Shown here in pieces: positions 43,617 through 52,448 of a stretch of 64,000 nt of DNA. Under the pieces are notes generated by a model that was not told where the DNA came from, made no database searches, and saw only the letters and a list, made by a program, of their open reading frames with translations. Both the position numbers and the translations under genes were made by a program. The stretch's first letter is position 1, and each line of letters begins with the position of its first letter. The stretch is from Parapedobacter koreensis (GTDB taxonomy: Bacteria; Bacteroidota; Bacteroidia; Sphingobacteriales; Sphingobacteriaceae), in NCBI RefSeq assembly GCF_900109365.1, contig NZ_FNZR01000006.1, forward strand, positions 186,001 through 250,000, given 5' to 3'.

Positions 43617-44060
43617 ATGGTAAAAATAACTCCTCTTTCCTTATACATAATCAACCGAGCCAAATTAAGAAGGTTGATAATCGATTTATCTTCAAAAGCT
43701 CTCTCGCGAATTTTAGAGCACGTAGAAAGTTGTGTAACCACTATAGAAAGTCTAAATAGGGCAGCTCAATACCCTCCCCACGAATACCCCGGATTAGCCG
43801 CCGCCCTCGATTGGACGATTAAGGATTTACTCCCTCCAGATGATTGGGACGTAGGCGATGGTACCAAAGTGGAGAAGAAAGTATTGAGCCTTTCCAATCC
43901 GGATGATATGCGACTGGTGTTAAACGGCATGATTGACCATGGATTTTTCAATGAGCCAAAATCGTTGGCGGATACAGCGAAACATCTTTACATTGATGGA
44001 AAGGAGGAAGAGAAGGTTTTGGAAGATGTGTGGGGGAACTGGTCGATAAGGGCAAAATAG
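43617..44060 (+). CDS. Small protein of unknown function (segment copy A)
   Basis: 147 residues from ATG 43617; an upstream in-frame ATG at 43458 would start inside the structured sequence. The N-terminal part is basic (LYIINRAKLRRLIIDLSSKA). The C-terminal 65 residues (GDGTKVEKKVLSLSNPDDMR, then GFFNEPKSLADTAKHLYID) recur in degenerate form at 44689 and 45387. I recognise no family. The C-terminus ends WGNWSIRAK, and copy C continues differently, so this copy may be truncated or fused. Confidence 0.5.
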   Translation: MVKITPLSLYIINRAKLRRLIIDLSSKALSRILEHVESCVTTIESLNRAAQYPPHEYPGLAAALDWTIKDLLPPDDWDVGDGTKVEKKVLSLSNPDDMRLVLNGMIDHGFFNEPKSLADTAKHLYIDGKEEEKVLEDVWGNWSIRAK

Positions 44061-44087
44061 GCCTTAAAGAAACGCTATATGCAAAAA

Positions 44088-44378
44088 TCAGTAATTAAGC
44101 GGTGTGCGACTTGTATGCCTAAAACGCACGATGCGTATCTCTTTTTCCAGTACCCGATAAGAAATTCGGAAATGGTACTTTTCAAAAGCACGCCAAGAGC
44201 CATCATTGTCCTTTTTGTATTTATCCAACGGATGTTTTAACGGGTTTTCCGGAAGGGCCAAGGTTATGTCAACAATGGTTTCGACTACTTTCCGTGCATT
44301 TTGGGGAGACTCCAACGAAATATATTCGAAGGCTTTGGTAAGTTCTTTTTTGGCTCGCTTGCTCCAAACGGTTACCAT
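44088..44378 (-). CDS. RelE/ParE family toxin
   Basis: 96 residues: VTVWSKRAKKELTKAFEYIS, then NPLKHPLDKYKKDNDGSWRA, FEKYHFRISYRVLEKEIRIV and RFRHTSRTP. This is the normal length and pattern of the ParE/RelE superfamily, with a basic C-terminal strand. It overlaps the upstream antitoxin gene by seven bases on the same strand. ParE members poison gyrase and RelE members cleave mRNA on the ribosome; which applies is not certain. It looks intact. Confidence 0.85.
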   Translation of the reverse strand: MVTVWSKRAKKELTKAFEYISLESPQNARKVVETIVDITLALPENPLKHPLDKYKKDNDGSWRAFEKYHFRISYRVLEKEIRIVRFRHTSRTPLNY

Positions 44379-44587
44379 TTCTTGATTTCGGCTTTCAGGT
44401 CGGTCGCTGTTATGTATTCACCCCGTTCGATTTCGGCGTCCCCTTCTTCTAAATCTAGATTATATTCTTCAAGAGTTTGGCGCTTCTCTATCGTTTGGAA
44501 GTTTATGCCCATCAACTTCAACGTGCTCAAAAGCCATTTCTTTTTTTTTGCCTCCTTGATGTTGTCTATATCGATAATCAATTCCAT
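44372..44587 (-). CDS. Probable cognate antitoxin
   Basis: 71 residues, strongly charged, with a long helix (IDNIKEAKKKKWLLSTLKLM) and an acidic C-terminal half ending ITATDLKAEIKKW, the usual toxin-binding type of tail. It precedes and overlaps the toxin gene, the standard order for type II antitoxins. No DNA-binding fold can be assigned by eye. Confidence 0.75.
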   Translation of the reverse strand: MELIIDIDNIKEAKKKKWLLSTLKLMGINFQTIEKRQTLEEYNLDLEEGDAEIERGEYITATDLKAEIKKW

Positions 44588-44688
44588 AATCTTATCGCTT
44601 TAAACGTTATATTTCCAAAATTAGCTTTTTTTGGCCAAAATTGCAACAAAGCGTAAATATCATCAAACGGACGGTTGGTTGGCTTAAA

Positions 44689-44819
44689 AGCGATGGCACG
44701 AAAGTGGAGAAGAAAGTATCAAGTCTTTCCAATCCCGACGAAATGCGACTCGTTGTGGATAGGTTGGTTAAGTGTGGCTTTTTCAACGAACCAAAGTCGT
44801 TGTCATTGCCGAGCAATTA
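44689..44819 (+). pseudogene. Degenerate segment copy B
   Basis: In frame it reads SDGTKVEKKVSSLSNPDEMR, LVVDRLVKCGFFNEPKSL, then SLPSN and a stop where the other copies continue DTAKHLYID. No start codon belongs to it. It is a truncated duplicate of 43855-44038. Confidence 0.6.
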
Positions 44820-44895
44820 AAGGCATTGAACGACAAGTTTATAGCAAAGTAAAAGGACTCTATCGGTTTCGATAGAGTCCTCGATGGCTCTTATG

Positions 44896-45208
44896 TTACT
44901 TCTTCTTTTTAAAATGCCTGGTATTTGAAATCAACCGTTTGCCGTGATGCACAGTTAGTATATTCACCTTATCTCCCGCGGCCAATTGATATACAATCCG
45001 ATAGTTATCGACCATAAGCTGCCTAATACTTTCATCCATAAATTGAGGTACGATAGTTCCCCTTCTAGGGTAAGTCTCTAATATATCTGCCGCTGAAAAT
45101 AATTTTGATACGATTAGTTCGGCATATCGGATAGATTCTTTTGCGATATATTCGCCGATATCATCCAAATCGGCAATGGCATTATTCTGTCCAAACTATT
45201 TCAGCCAT
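44896..45208 (-). pseudogene. RelE/ParE family toxin gene with a frameshift near its start
   Basis: From ATG 45208 the frame reads MAEIVWTE and stops at TAA. One base later, in another frame, the toxin continues NAIADLDDIGEYIAKES, then the typical body with YPRRGTIVPQF and IRQLMVDNYRIVYQL and the end VNILTVHHGKRLI. Removing a single T (near 45184) restores one open frame of the usual length and family. The later ATG at 45168 would give a protein lacking the first strand. The antitoxin upstream is also damaged. Confidence 0.75.
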
Positions 45209-45300
45209 TTGGCTAACTTATGACGTGCCTCTCGTTTGGTATTAACTTTACCTTGTTCCACGTCATTCAACCCCCGCTGCACCTTCTCGATAAATACAAC
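45197..45300 (-). pseudogene. Remnant of the antitoxin partner of the frameshifted toxin
   Basis: On the minus strand the frame reads VVFIEKVQRGLNDVEQGKVN, then TKREARHKLAKWLK and a stop overlapping the toxin start. The charged helix ending RLAKWLK is typical of antitoxins paired with ParE. Upstream the sense is lost and no good start is found, so the N-terminal half is missing. Confidence 0.55.
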
Positions 45301-45386
45301 GTATATACCTCCTCTCACAAAGATAATGATATCGAGTATAATATCCAAAATAAGCTTGTATCTCCCGCTCAATGACGGTTTATTGG

Positions 45387-45624
45387 TGACGGCACCAAAG
45401 TGGAGAAAAAAGTGTTGAGCCTCTCTAATCCTGAAGACATGCGGCTGGTTGTGAAGAGATTAATCGATTATGGTTTTTTTAATGAGTCAAAGTCGCTGAC
45501 GGATACAGCGAAGCACCTGTATATTGACAGCAAAGAGGAAGAGACAGTTTTGAAGGAGGTGTTGGGGGATGCGGCAAAGGGAGGAGCATTAAAAGAAAAT
45601 GCACAAGAATATACTGAGGCTTAG
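45387..45624 (+). pseudogene. Segment copy C
   Basis: It reads GDGTKVEKKVLSLSNPEDMR, GFFNESKSLTDTAKHLYIDS, then a 20-residue tail ending QEYTEA and a stop. It is closest to copy A but lacks copy A's upstream part; the ATG at 45400 lies inside the repeat. It may still be translated as a 74-residue protein, but it looks like the 3' part of a duplicated gene. Confidence 0.5.
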
Positions 45625-45644
45625 CTGTTTGCAACAGAAATTTG

Positions 45645-45652
45645 TACATTTG
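45645..45652 (+). promoter_or_regulatory. Bacteroidota -7 box before a small gene
   Basis: TACATTTG fits TAnnTTTG and lies 20 bases before the ATG at 45673. There is no -33 TTG at the right distance. Confidence 0.3.
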
Positions 45653-45672
45653 TATTGTTGAGCAAAACGGAG

Positions 45673-45852
45673 ATGGCAATGCAACTTGTAACTACAAAAA
45701 AGAAAGCCAAAGGAGATCGACTGAACTGGACCCCGTTAAAATACGTTAAGCCTGTTAAACTAAATGCGGACACCATCAGGGGGAAAGTAGTAGACGTACA
45801 GGTTGAAGCTCAGCGGAAAAACCAAGAGAAACCTAAACTGCTGATACCTTAA
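45673..45852 (+). CDS. Small basic protein of unknown function
   Basis: 59 residues, rich in Lys (TTKKKAKGDRLNW, RGKVVDVQVEAQRKNQEKPK). It has a possible -7 box in the right place. Not recognised; the 278-bp stretch after it to 46131 shows no credible gene or strong repeat. Confidence 0.4.
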   Translation: MAMQLVTTKKKAKGDRLNWTPLKYVKPVKLNADTIRGKVVDVQVEAQRKNQEKPKLLIP

Positions 45853-46130
45853 TATTTGATTATCCCGGAAGCGATTTACAATGGCTCAGCCCATCTTTTT
45901 TCGTTCTTATGTAAATTCTATATCCTTAATTTTAATCCAAGTTCTTAGAACCCAAATCCCCAGCCTGCTAACCTTACTGGCAGAGAAGCGAAGTAGGTAT
46001 CTAATTTTTCCGTTAGGTCCTGGTTTTCGCTCATTGGTATTTAATTGTTTAGTAACAAAACTAAAGAATAAAAAGCAATTAGCTTCTTAGCCACAAAAAG
46101 TAGATATTTGACGGGTGCCAAGAACCATCA

Positions 46131-46820
46131 ATGATTGTCACGACCATCAAAAAAAGCGAACGGAAACCGGCCGGCTCATTTGTGAATATTTCACGGATGG
46201 ACTATGAGCTGGTGCTTAACGTCCTCCGGCTGTTGGAAGAGACTGGTATGGACGACGAAGAACTTTCTTTCCTGCTTGGCAAACGAAACCAATATTTCTT
46301 TGATGTAATTGACCCGCGAAAAAAGCAAAAGCTGAAAACTGACCAGGTGGATCCGCTGGCTGCCATCATGGGCAAGCCTCACCGTGAGATAATGCCGCTT
46401 GATATTAAACCGGACGAAATGATTCAATTGCACCATGCCACGCGAAAAGTAAACGAAGAAAATAATACGATAACCTACAGCCACATTGTGTATCCGCAAG
46501 ATGGCGGTGATGGCATAAAAATCATTTGGCAGAAAACGTTCGTGACGGGGGTGCGGCGCAAGGTGAATGATGCGGTACATGCCTTTTTGGAAGAAAAGAT
46601 TGGCGCTGGTTATTTCGCTAAGCCTCGATTGGCACTGACAGTTTATTTGGAGCTTAAGGACGAATTAACTGCAGATTCGCTTTCCGCTGCTGATTTGGAG
46701 AAGAGTCTCGCTGTATTGACAAGGACAGGTGGACCATTGATGCGCTCGAAGATTGACACACAGCTTCATTATCATAAAAATTTACTGTTTTCCAACTTTG
46801 TTGTTTCCCCCCTGACATAG
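46131..46820 (+). CDS. Protein of unknown function
   Basis: 229 residues, soluble. Residues about 20-60 (MDYELVLNVLRLLEETGMDD, ELSFLLGKRNQYFFDVIDP) look like a Cro/C1-type helix-turn-helix region, so a DNA-binding role is possible. The C-terminal half (about 140-225) has no obvious domain. It is intact and stands outside the decayed island, on the opposite strand to the permeases. Confidence 0.7.
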   Translation: MIVTTIKKSERKPAGSFVNISRMDYELVLNVLRLLEETGMDDEELSFLLGKRNQYFFDVIDPRKKQKLKTDQVDPLAAIMGKPHREIMPLDIKPDEMIQLHHATRKVNEENNTITYSHIVYPQDGGDGIKIIWQKTFVTGVRRKVNDAVHAFLEEKIGAGYFAKPRLALTVYLELKDELTADSLSAADLEKSLAVLTRTGGPLMRSKIDTQLHYHKNLLFSNFVVSPLT

Positions 46821-46874
46821 GGCTGTCAGTGGATGTGGATAGCTTTGGCTCAAGAAACAACAAATAAATTGAAC

Positions 46875-47369
46875 ATGGATATCATTAACGAACTATTCAC
46901 TGAATTGGAAACCGAAGGAGCGATAACCCGCAAGATGCTGGCGCTTGTGCCGGAAGATCGATTCGATTGGGCTCCACACCCCAAAAGTATGACGCTGAAA
47001 CAATTGGCTACGCATTTGGCCGAAATTCCTTCATGGTATGCGTTGGCTGTGGATCAGGATGAGCTGGATTTCAATGAGGGGGCGTATCAGCCTACATCGA
47101 TTGCCGATAATGCTGCGCTCCTCGCTTTATTTGAAAAATCTTATCAAACGGGTAAAGCAGCACTCCAACGTTTGCCGGAAGCTGTGCTTGACAAACCTTG
47201 GATAATGCGTGGCGGGGACGCCGTGTACCTGGATACCACAAAATACGGAATGGTTCGTCATGCGTTTGCCCAAACCATTCACCACCGTGCGCAATTGGGT
47301 GTTTTTTTGCGCCTCTTGGATATCCCAATACCGGGAAGTTATGGGCCCAGTGCAGACGAGATGGGTTAG
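46875..47369 (+). CDS. DinB family protein
   Basis: 164 residues from ATG 46875 (MDIINELFTELETEG), preferred over the in-frame ATG at 46833. The four-helix DinB fold is indicated by LATHLAEIPSWYAL and by HAFAQTIHHRAQLGVFLRLL followed by IPIPGSYGPSADE. Metal-binding His residues are visible in THLAE and IHHRAQ. DinB_2-type proteins are metal-dependent, sometimes thiol S-transferases; the substrate is unknown. It ends two bases from the convergent ankyrin gene. Confidence 0.88.
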   Translation: MDIINELFTELETEGAITRKMLALVPEDRFDWAPHPKSMTLKQLATHLAEIPSWYALAVDQDELDFNEGAYQPTSIADNAALLALFEKSYQTGKAALQRLPEAVLDKPWIMRGGDAVYLDTTKYGMVRHAFAQTIHHRAQLGVFLRLLDIPIPGSYGPSADEMG

Positions 47370-47370
47370 G

Positions 47371-48081
47371 TTAGGTAGTGGCGGCTGGATTGAATAACGC
47401 CTGTACGCCTTTCCGATTGCCTGATTGCGCCAACGCCCTCGGGGATATACCTGCCTTGTTTTCCCTGTGGGGGTTGGCACCGAATCGTAGCAGCAGTGCG
47501 ATGTGCTCCAGTTTGAATTTCCGGTTCACAGCAATGTGCAAGGCGGTGTTCCCTTCCGGATCGATTGCGTGCACATCGGCACCGTTTTCCAGTAACCATT
47601 TGGCGATGCGAAAGCGCCTCCAATGGAATGCGCCGGGGACAAAGGTATCCACACCGCTGCTGTCGCTAATTTTCGCTCCATGCTTCTTGAACAGTTCAGC
47701 CGCTTCTACATCATCATTCCAAATGATGGCCCACAGGCAGTTCTCGGGGCTGGCTTTCTGCTCCAATAGATAGCGGTACAACGTTTCATTCCTCCCTTTG
47801 GCGTAGGCGTACCACAACGGGGTTGCGGGAAAGAAGTCACAATTGGGGTCGGCAATCTGGTGGATGGAATTGTAGTCCATCCCGCTGTCCAGCAATAGTT
47901 TCAATAACCGCAAACTATCAGCGGCCAGTTGCTTGTCATTGCCAATAGCGACCCCACACAGGTAATGCAACGCATTTTTGCCACTATCTTCGGCCCAAGA
48001 AATCCATTTCGGCTCCTTGTGGAGCAATGCCTCCACGGTACCGAAGTCTAATCGTTTAATAGCTTTTATGAAGTTGTTCAT
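47371..48081 (-). CDS. Ankyrin-repeat protein
   Basis: 236 residues from ATG 48081 (MNNFIKAIKRLDFGTVEALL). Ankyrin-type repeats are visible: GKNALHYLCGVA, LLKLLLDSGMD, AAELFKKHGAK, KWLLENGADVHAIDPEGNTA and LHIAVNRKFKLEHIALLLRF. No signal peptide is seen, so it is probably a cytoplasmic protein-binding scaffold. The longer start at 48099 adds only six residues. Confidence 0.88.
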   Translation of the reverse strand: MNNFIKAIKRLDFGTVEALLHKEPKWISWAEDSGKNALHYLCGVAIGNDKQLAADSLRLLKLLLDSGMDYNSIHQIADPNCDFFPATPLWYAYAKGRNETLYRYLLEQKASPENCLWAIIWNDDVEAAELFKKHGAKISDSSGVDTFVPGAFHWRRFRIAKWLLENGADVHAIDPEGNTALHIAVNRKFKLEHIALLLRFGANPHRENKAGISPRALAQSGNRKGVQALFNPAATT

Positions 48082-48160
48082 AATTGCCAGCGCTTGCAAA
48101 GAACGAAGATAAGTGTTTGTAAAATAATTTAATAGGTTTTTATTGTTCGAATTATGCGAT

Positions 48161-50524
48161 TTATTCGTCGCGTAAAGACTCGATCGGATTGGCCATCGCC
48201 GCCCGCACTGCCTGTCCGCTTACGGTAAGCAGCGTAATCACCACAGCCGCCAGCCCGACCGCCGCAAACATCCACCATTCGATGTCGATGCGGTACGCAA
48301 AATCTTCCAGCCATTTATCCATTACCCACCACGCAACGGGCGAGGCGACAACTACGGCCAACAATACCAACTTCACGAAATCGTTGGAAAGCAGCGTCAC
48401 GATACCCGGCACCGATGCGCCCAACACCTTGCGGATACCGATTTCCTTTGTGCGCCTGGCCGTCATCAGTGCCACCAGTCCGTACAGGCCGAGGCAAGCG
48501 ATCAGGATGGCCAATATAGTAAAACAACTGAACAGGTACATCGTAAGGGTATCTTTGCGGTATTGAGCAGCGTAGGCTTCATCCAAAAAGGTATAGTTGA
48601 AAACCATGTCGGGAAATAAACGCTGCCATAGGACTTTTACCTTCGGAAGATCCCTGGGCTGTATCTTTACCGAGATAAACCACGGGGCGTCTGTTTGGTA
48701 GATCATCGCCAGCGGCTCCACAAGGTTGTGCATGGATTTATAGTAAAAGTTTTTAACCACCCCCACGACTTTCCCCTTACGATCAAACCCCTCCACAGGC
48801 TGGCCGATTGCATCGGTTTCGGACCAGCCCATGGTGTGCACAAACGCTTCATTCACCAGAAACGCCTCCGTTTTGTCGGTAGGGAGATAGTTCGACATAT
48901 TTCGGCCTTCCAGCAACTGGATTTGGAAAAAGGAGACGAAATTGGCATCCACAAAGAAATAATTGCAGAATAGGTGGCGTTGCTTCCCGTTATTGCTCGC
49001 CAGCGTGGTCGCCAGTGCTACATCTTCTCCCCGCACGCCGTTTCCTGAGGTGATGGATTGTACCTCGGGCAGTTGGCGCAGGGCTTCATAAAAGCCATTC
49101 ACCCGACTTCGGTTCACGTCGTCCGTAGGAACCCGTATGCTGACCACCCGATTGACATTAAACGCTTGGTCGGCATTCGTGATATATTGCACCTGCCAGT
49201 ACACCACTAGGGTGCCGACGGTCAGCACGATTGCGGCTGCGAATTGTATGACAACAATGCCCTTACGCAACGATACCCCTTTTAAGCTGATTTTCCGGTT
49301 TCCTTTCAGTACATCAATAGGACGGTAACCAGCCAGCGCAAACGCCGGGTAAAGCGATGTAAAAAAGGTGGTTGCGATGAATGCTCCTATCAAAAATACG
49401 GCGTGATCCTGCCAATGGAAGGAGAGCTCGGTGCCCAATAACAGGTTGATGTAAGGAATGGACAGCAGTATGAGCCCGATAGCCACCACCCAGGCCAGTC
49501 CGATCAATAGAAATGATTCGATTACAAATTGTCGGACGAGCTCCAATGGGCGAGCACCGGCAACCTTGCGGACACCTACTTCTTTTCCTCTTTCGGACGC
49601 TTTGGCCGTAGCGAGGTTGATATAGTTCAGGAGTGCAATCGCCAGGATAACAAGTGCCAACACGGAGAATACGTAGTTGAATTGTTTATTGCCTTTGGGG
49701 GTATCCATTTGCTTACCCTCACTGAAATGTACATCGGCGAGCGCTTCAACCAAGAAGCGGGCATGGTAGTCTATGGCACCCATCTCGTCCAGCTCAGGCT
49801 GTACGTACTGTGTGGCCAATCGTTGCAGTTTTTGCTCAAAGCCCGGCAGATCCGGCTTTTCTTTGAAAAGCACAAACGTATACACCGGAAAATCGTCTTC
49901 CATCCAGCTGGTTACTTTAGAGAAGTCGGCCGAAAGCAATCCGTCGATCCGGATATCCGAGTTGGGGGGCAGGTCGGCCACCACAGCGGTGACATGCAAG
50001 GGCTGTTGGCCAGATACCAGGGTACTTCCAACGGCCTCTTCCGCAGAACCGAAATACTTTTTTGCTATACGCTCCGTGAGGACAAGCTGATTTGGCTTGG
50101 TCAGGGCGTCTTTTTTATCTCCGGCGACAACCGAAAACGAAAAGACCGAGAAGATACTTTGGTCGGCTTTGTAAAAACCCGCTTCGGTGACCAGCTCGTT
50201 TTCGTATGTCACAGCGGCGGGTGACGATTCCAGGCGTACGGTGGCTTCCACTTCCGGGTATTCGCGCAGCAAGGCGTCTGCGAGGGGATAGGGGGTAGTC
50301 GCAAGCGACAGGTTGTCCGATTCAGGGGTATGCACGGTGGTCGTTATCCGTGCAATCCGCTCGTAGTGTTCATTGTGCTGGTCGTAGGTCAGTTCATAAC
50401 GGACAAACAAGAAGATCAATAAACAGGCAGCTACGCCCGTGGACAGCCCCACAATATGGATGAGCGAGTACAGCTTATGCTTATACAAGTTTCGCCAAGC
50501 GATTTTGAAGTAGCTCCTGATCAT
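48161..50524 (-). CDS. ABC transporter permease, MacB/FtsX type (stand-alone member)
   Basis: 787 residues. The start is MIRSYFKIAWRNLYKHKLYS. Coupling motifs are RGKEVGVRKVAGAR and RRTKEIGIRKVLGAS. The first periplasmic part (HNEHYERIARITTTVHTPES) is unlike the others. The tail is NPIESLRDE, and its DNA (ATTCGTCGCGTAAAGACTCG) matches the 3' ends inside the large runs although it stands apart between the ankyrin gene and a helical-repeat gene. No sigma-54-type promoter was found before it. Confidence 0.95.
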   Translation of the reverse strand: MIRSYFKIAWRNLYKHKLYSLIHIVGLSTGVAACLLIFLFVRYELTYDQHNEHYERIARITTTVHTPESDNLSLATTPYPLADALLREYPEVEATVRLESSPAAVTYENELVTEAGFYKADQSIFSVFSFSVVAGDKKDALTKPNQLVLTERIAKKYFGSAEEAVGSTLVSGQQPLHVTAVVADLPPNSDIRIDGLLSADFSKVTSWMEDDFPVYTFVLFKEKPDLPGFEQKLQRLATQYVQPELDEMGAIDYHARFLVEALADVHFSEGKQMDTPKGNKQFNYVFSVLALVILAIALLNYINLATAKASERGKEVGVRKVAGARPLELVRQFVIESFLLIGLAWVVAIGLILLSIPYINLLLGTELSFHWQDHAVFLIGAFIATTFFTSLYPAFALAGYRPIDVLKGNRKISLKGVSLRKGIVVIQFAAAIVLTVGTLVVYWQVQYITNADQAFNVNRVVSIRVPTDDVNRSRVNGFYEALRQLPEVQSITSGNGVRGEDVALATTLASNNGKQRHLFCNYFFVDANFVSFFQIQLLEGRNMSNYLPTDKTEAFLVNEAFVHTMGWSETDAIGQPVEGFDRKGKVVGVVKNFYYKSMHNLVEPLAMIYQTDAPWFISVKIQPRDLPKVKVLWQRLFPDMVFNYTFLDEAYAAQYRKDTLTMYLFSCFTILAILIACLGLYGLVALMTARRTKEIGIRKVLGASVPGIVTLLSNDFVKLVLLAVVVASPVAWWVMDKWLEDFAYRIDIEWWMFAAVGLAAVVITLLTVSGQAVRAAMANPIESLRDE

Positions 50525-50593
50525 TCATGCAAATCTACCCATTCGATCGACGCACAGCTGTTAAAAGATGTGAAACCGATCGGGTGTCCGCTA

Positions 50594-52084
50594 TTAACTG
50601 ATGTCGGACAGCAAGCTGGCCAACTCCTCTTGCATAGCCCTTCGGAAGCTGTAGCGGCGATACAATGCCTGTGCCAATTCGGCTATACGGGGCTTGCCCC
50701 GGGGAATGTCTTCAACGACCTTTCGCATCACGCTTACTAATTGCTGATATTGGCGACGGCCGTTGGCTTGGTCGGCAAATACTTCCAATTGATGCAGGTA
50801 AAGTTCCAAAAGTGCATCTGGATACTGGGGCAGCAAAGCCTCATGGTATGCCATGGTTGTTTCCAGCCGGTTTTCTTGCTGTACGGCAATCAGCAGGCGA
50901 TCCCAGGAGCCTTCTTCAATAAAGATCTGACCGAGTGAAACGAGCAATAGCGGCGCTTCGGTACGCCAATGTGCGGGCATGGCCTTCCATTGTTCGGTAG
51001 CCTTTTTGGTCACGGTTTCAATATGGGCATTGATCACCTCGGTCCACTCATCGGGCGGGTAGGTCGCTTTCCATGCGCGATAGTGGTCCAGCGATAGCCC
51101 ATGGGTGCCCAAGGCGAGCTTCTTTGCCGATTGGCGGATGGTGGGCACGTCATTTTCCAGCTGGGCCACCCGAAGCAACTGCTTTTCCCACATGGATGTA
51201 ACACCGGGATGTTGCGCCGCGTCAGCTAATGTGATACCTTCGGCAATCAACGCCTTGGCTTGCTGAAAGTCGTTCGTTGCTAACAACCTTTCGAGCTTTC
51301 TCATCCGGACAGGAGGTCTCGTCAGGTGTTCTTCAATCAACCGCGTGGCCTCATCTGTTCGGCCGATTTCGGTCAGGTAATCTATTTTGGCGGCAAGCAG
51401 GAAAGACGTTTGGTAATCCGTATAATAGCCTGCAGCCTGTGGCAACTGTTCACCCACATGCGCAAGGAATGCATCATGCTCACCAAATAACAAGGACAGC
51501 CGCGTGAACACCGCAAAAATCCGGGGATAGAAATCGCCGTATTCGTGATAAATGGGATTGCGTAGCTCCTGCTCCACAAAGCCGAAAAGCTCCTGCTTGA
51601 GCTCCATGGGCGCCAAGGGCAATGTCGAAAGGGTATCAAGCAAATCCAGCAACACGTGAATCACCGTACTTAAGTAACCACTGGAATCATCGCTCTTGGT
51701 GATGGCGTCCATTGCAGCAGGCAATGTTCCTGAGAACAACGCGTAAGCGTCGCGCATATTCCCTCGTTCAAGCAGCTGTTTCCCGTCTGATGTGAGCCTG
51801 CTTAATTCCTTGGTCATTTTGCTGTTTGCCCGGTAGTCGATAAATCCCTGCCGGGTATATTTTTGGATGATTTTTTTCGCTGCATCGGCGTAATGCTGGC
51901 TTGCATCTACACTGCCTTCGCGGCCAGCGAAATACAGTTCGAAATCTGCTTTGAACCCTTTGTGGCGTGTAGCATAGTCCAACACAAATTGGCGGAACTC
52001 TTCCAATCCGATGTCTTGCACCAGTTTTTTGAGATTCCGGCGCTTTTTGGGTACTGCAGGTTTAGTCTCGTCTTTCATAAGCAT
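50594..52084 (-). CDS. Large helical-repeat protein of unknown function
   Basis: 496 residues, soluble. A basic N-terminus (KPAVPKKRRNLKKLVQDIGL) is followed by a long all-helical region with TPR-like spacing (FVEQELRNPIYHEYG, TRLIEEHLTRPPVRMRKLER, KALIAEGITLADAAQHPGV, LLLVSLGQIFIEEGSWDRLL). I do not recognise a named family; proteins of this look occur beside SWIM zinc-finger proteins in related genomes, but none is seen here. It overlaps the YjbR-like gene upstream by 23 bases, so the two are one operon. The stop is 69 bp before the permease start. Confidence 0.8.
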   Translation of the reverse strand: MLMKDETKPAVPKKRRNLKKLVQDIGLEEFRQFVLDYATRHKGFKADFELYFAGREGSVDASQHYADAAKKIIQKYTRQGFIDYRANSKMTKELSRLTSDGKQLLERGNMRDAYALFSGTLPAAMDAITKSDDSSGYLSTVIHVLLDLLDTLSTLPLAPMELKQELFGFVEQELRNPIYHEYGDFYPRIFAVFTRLSLLFGEHDAFLAHVGEQLPQAAGYYTDYQTSFLLAAKIDYLTEIGRTDEATRLIEEHLTRPPVRMRKLERLLATNDFQQAKALIAEGITLADAAQHPGVTSMWEKQLLRVAQLENDVPTIRQSAKKLALGTHGLSLDHYRAWKATYPPDEWTEVINAHIETVTKKATEQWKAMPAHWRTEAPLLLVSLGQIFIEEGSWDRLLIAVQQENRLETTMAYHEALLPQYPDALLELYLHQLEVFADQANGRRQYQQLVSVMRKVVEDIPRGKPRIAELAQALYRRYSFRRAMQEELASLLSDIS

Positions 52085-52412
52085 TTAAAGCCTTTTTGCC
52101 CACCCGTTGTTTCCAGCCCGCTACCAAAAGGATACGTAATTCATCGGGATCCACACGTGGTAGCTTCACCAAGACATAGTCGTAATTCCGGAAATGGTCA
52201 TTGGTGAAATAGACAGCCGGGTCTTTCTCCATCCACTGTTGCTTTTCGCGTGTGTATACAGAAAGCGTTTCTCCGTCTTCCTGCAGCCGTGCAAATAATT
52301 TTTTGCCAGCGTAAAATCCGGGGGTGCCGTGGCAGGGCTTTTCCGAGCACTCCGGCAGTTCAGCGACCGCACTGCGGATGATGTGCAGGAAAAAGGAATA
52401 ATCAGCTTCCAT
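52062..52412 (-). CDS. YjbR/MmcQ family protein
   Basis: 116 residues with the family layout: CHGTPGFYAGKKLFARLQED near the start, a central strand-turn region, then NYDYVLVKLPRVDPDELRIL and LLVAGWKQRVGKKAL. These small cytoplasmic proteins have a double-wing, DNA-binding-like fold; the function is unknown. It is translationally coupled to the helical-repeat gene. Confidence 0.88.
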   Translation of the reverse strand: MEADYSFFLHIIRSAVAELPECSEKPCHGTPGFYAGKKLFARLQEDGETLSVYTREKQQWMEKDPAVYFTNDHFRNYDYVLVKLPRVDPDELRILLVAGWKQRVGKKALNAYERRD

Positions 52413-52448
52413 GACGGATGTTTTTACGAAGATAGGAAATTTGATCGG

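Noticed and set aside
45881-46090. 69-residue open frame after the small basic protein gene
   Set aside because: No promoter, no conserved pattern, unusual composition; likely chance.
50582-50611. TGTCCG-N14-CGGACA before the stand-alone permease as a third sigma-54 activator site
   Set aside because: The spacer length is wrong, no GG-N10-GC box follows, and half of it is the coding end of the helical-repeat gene.
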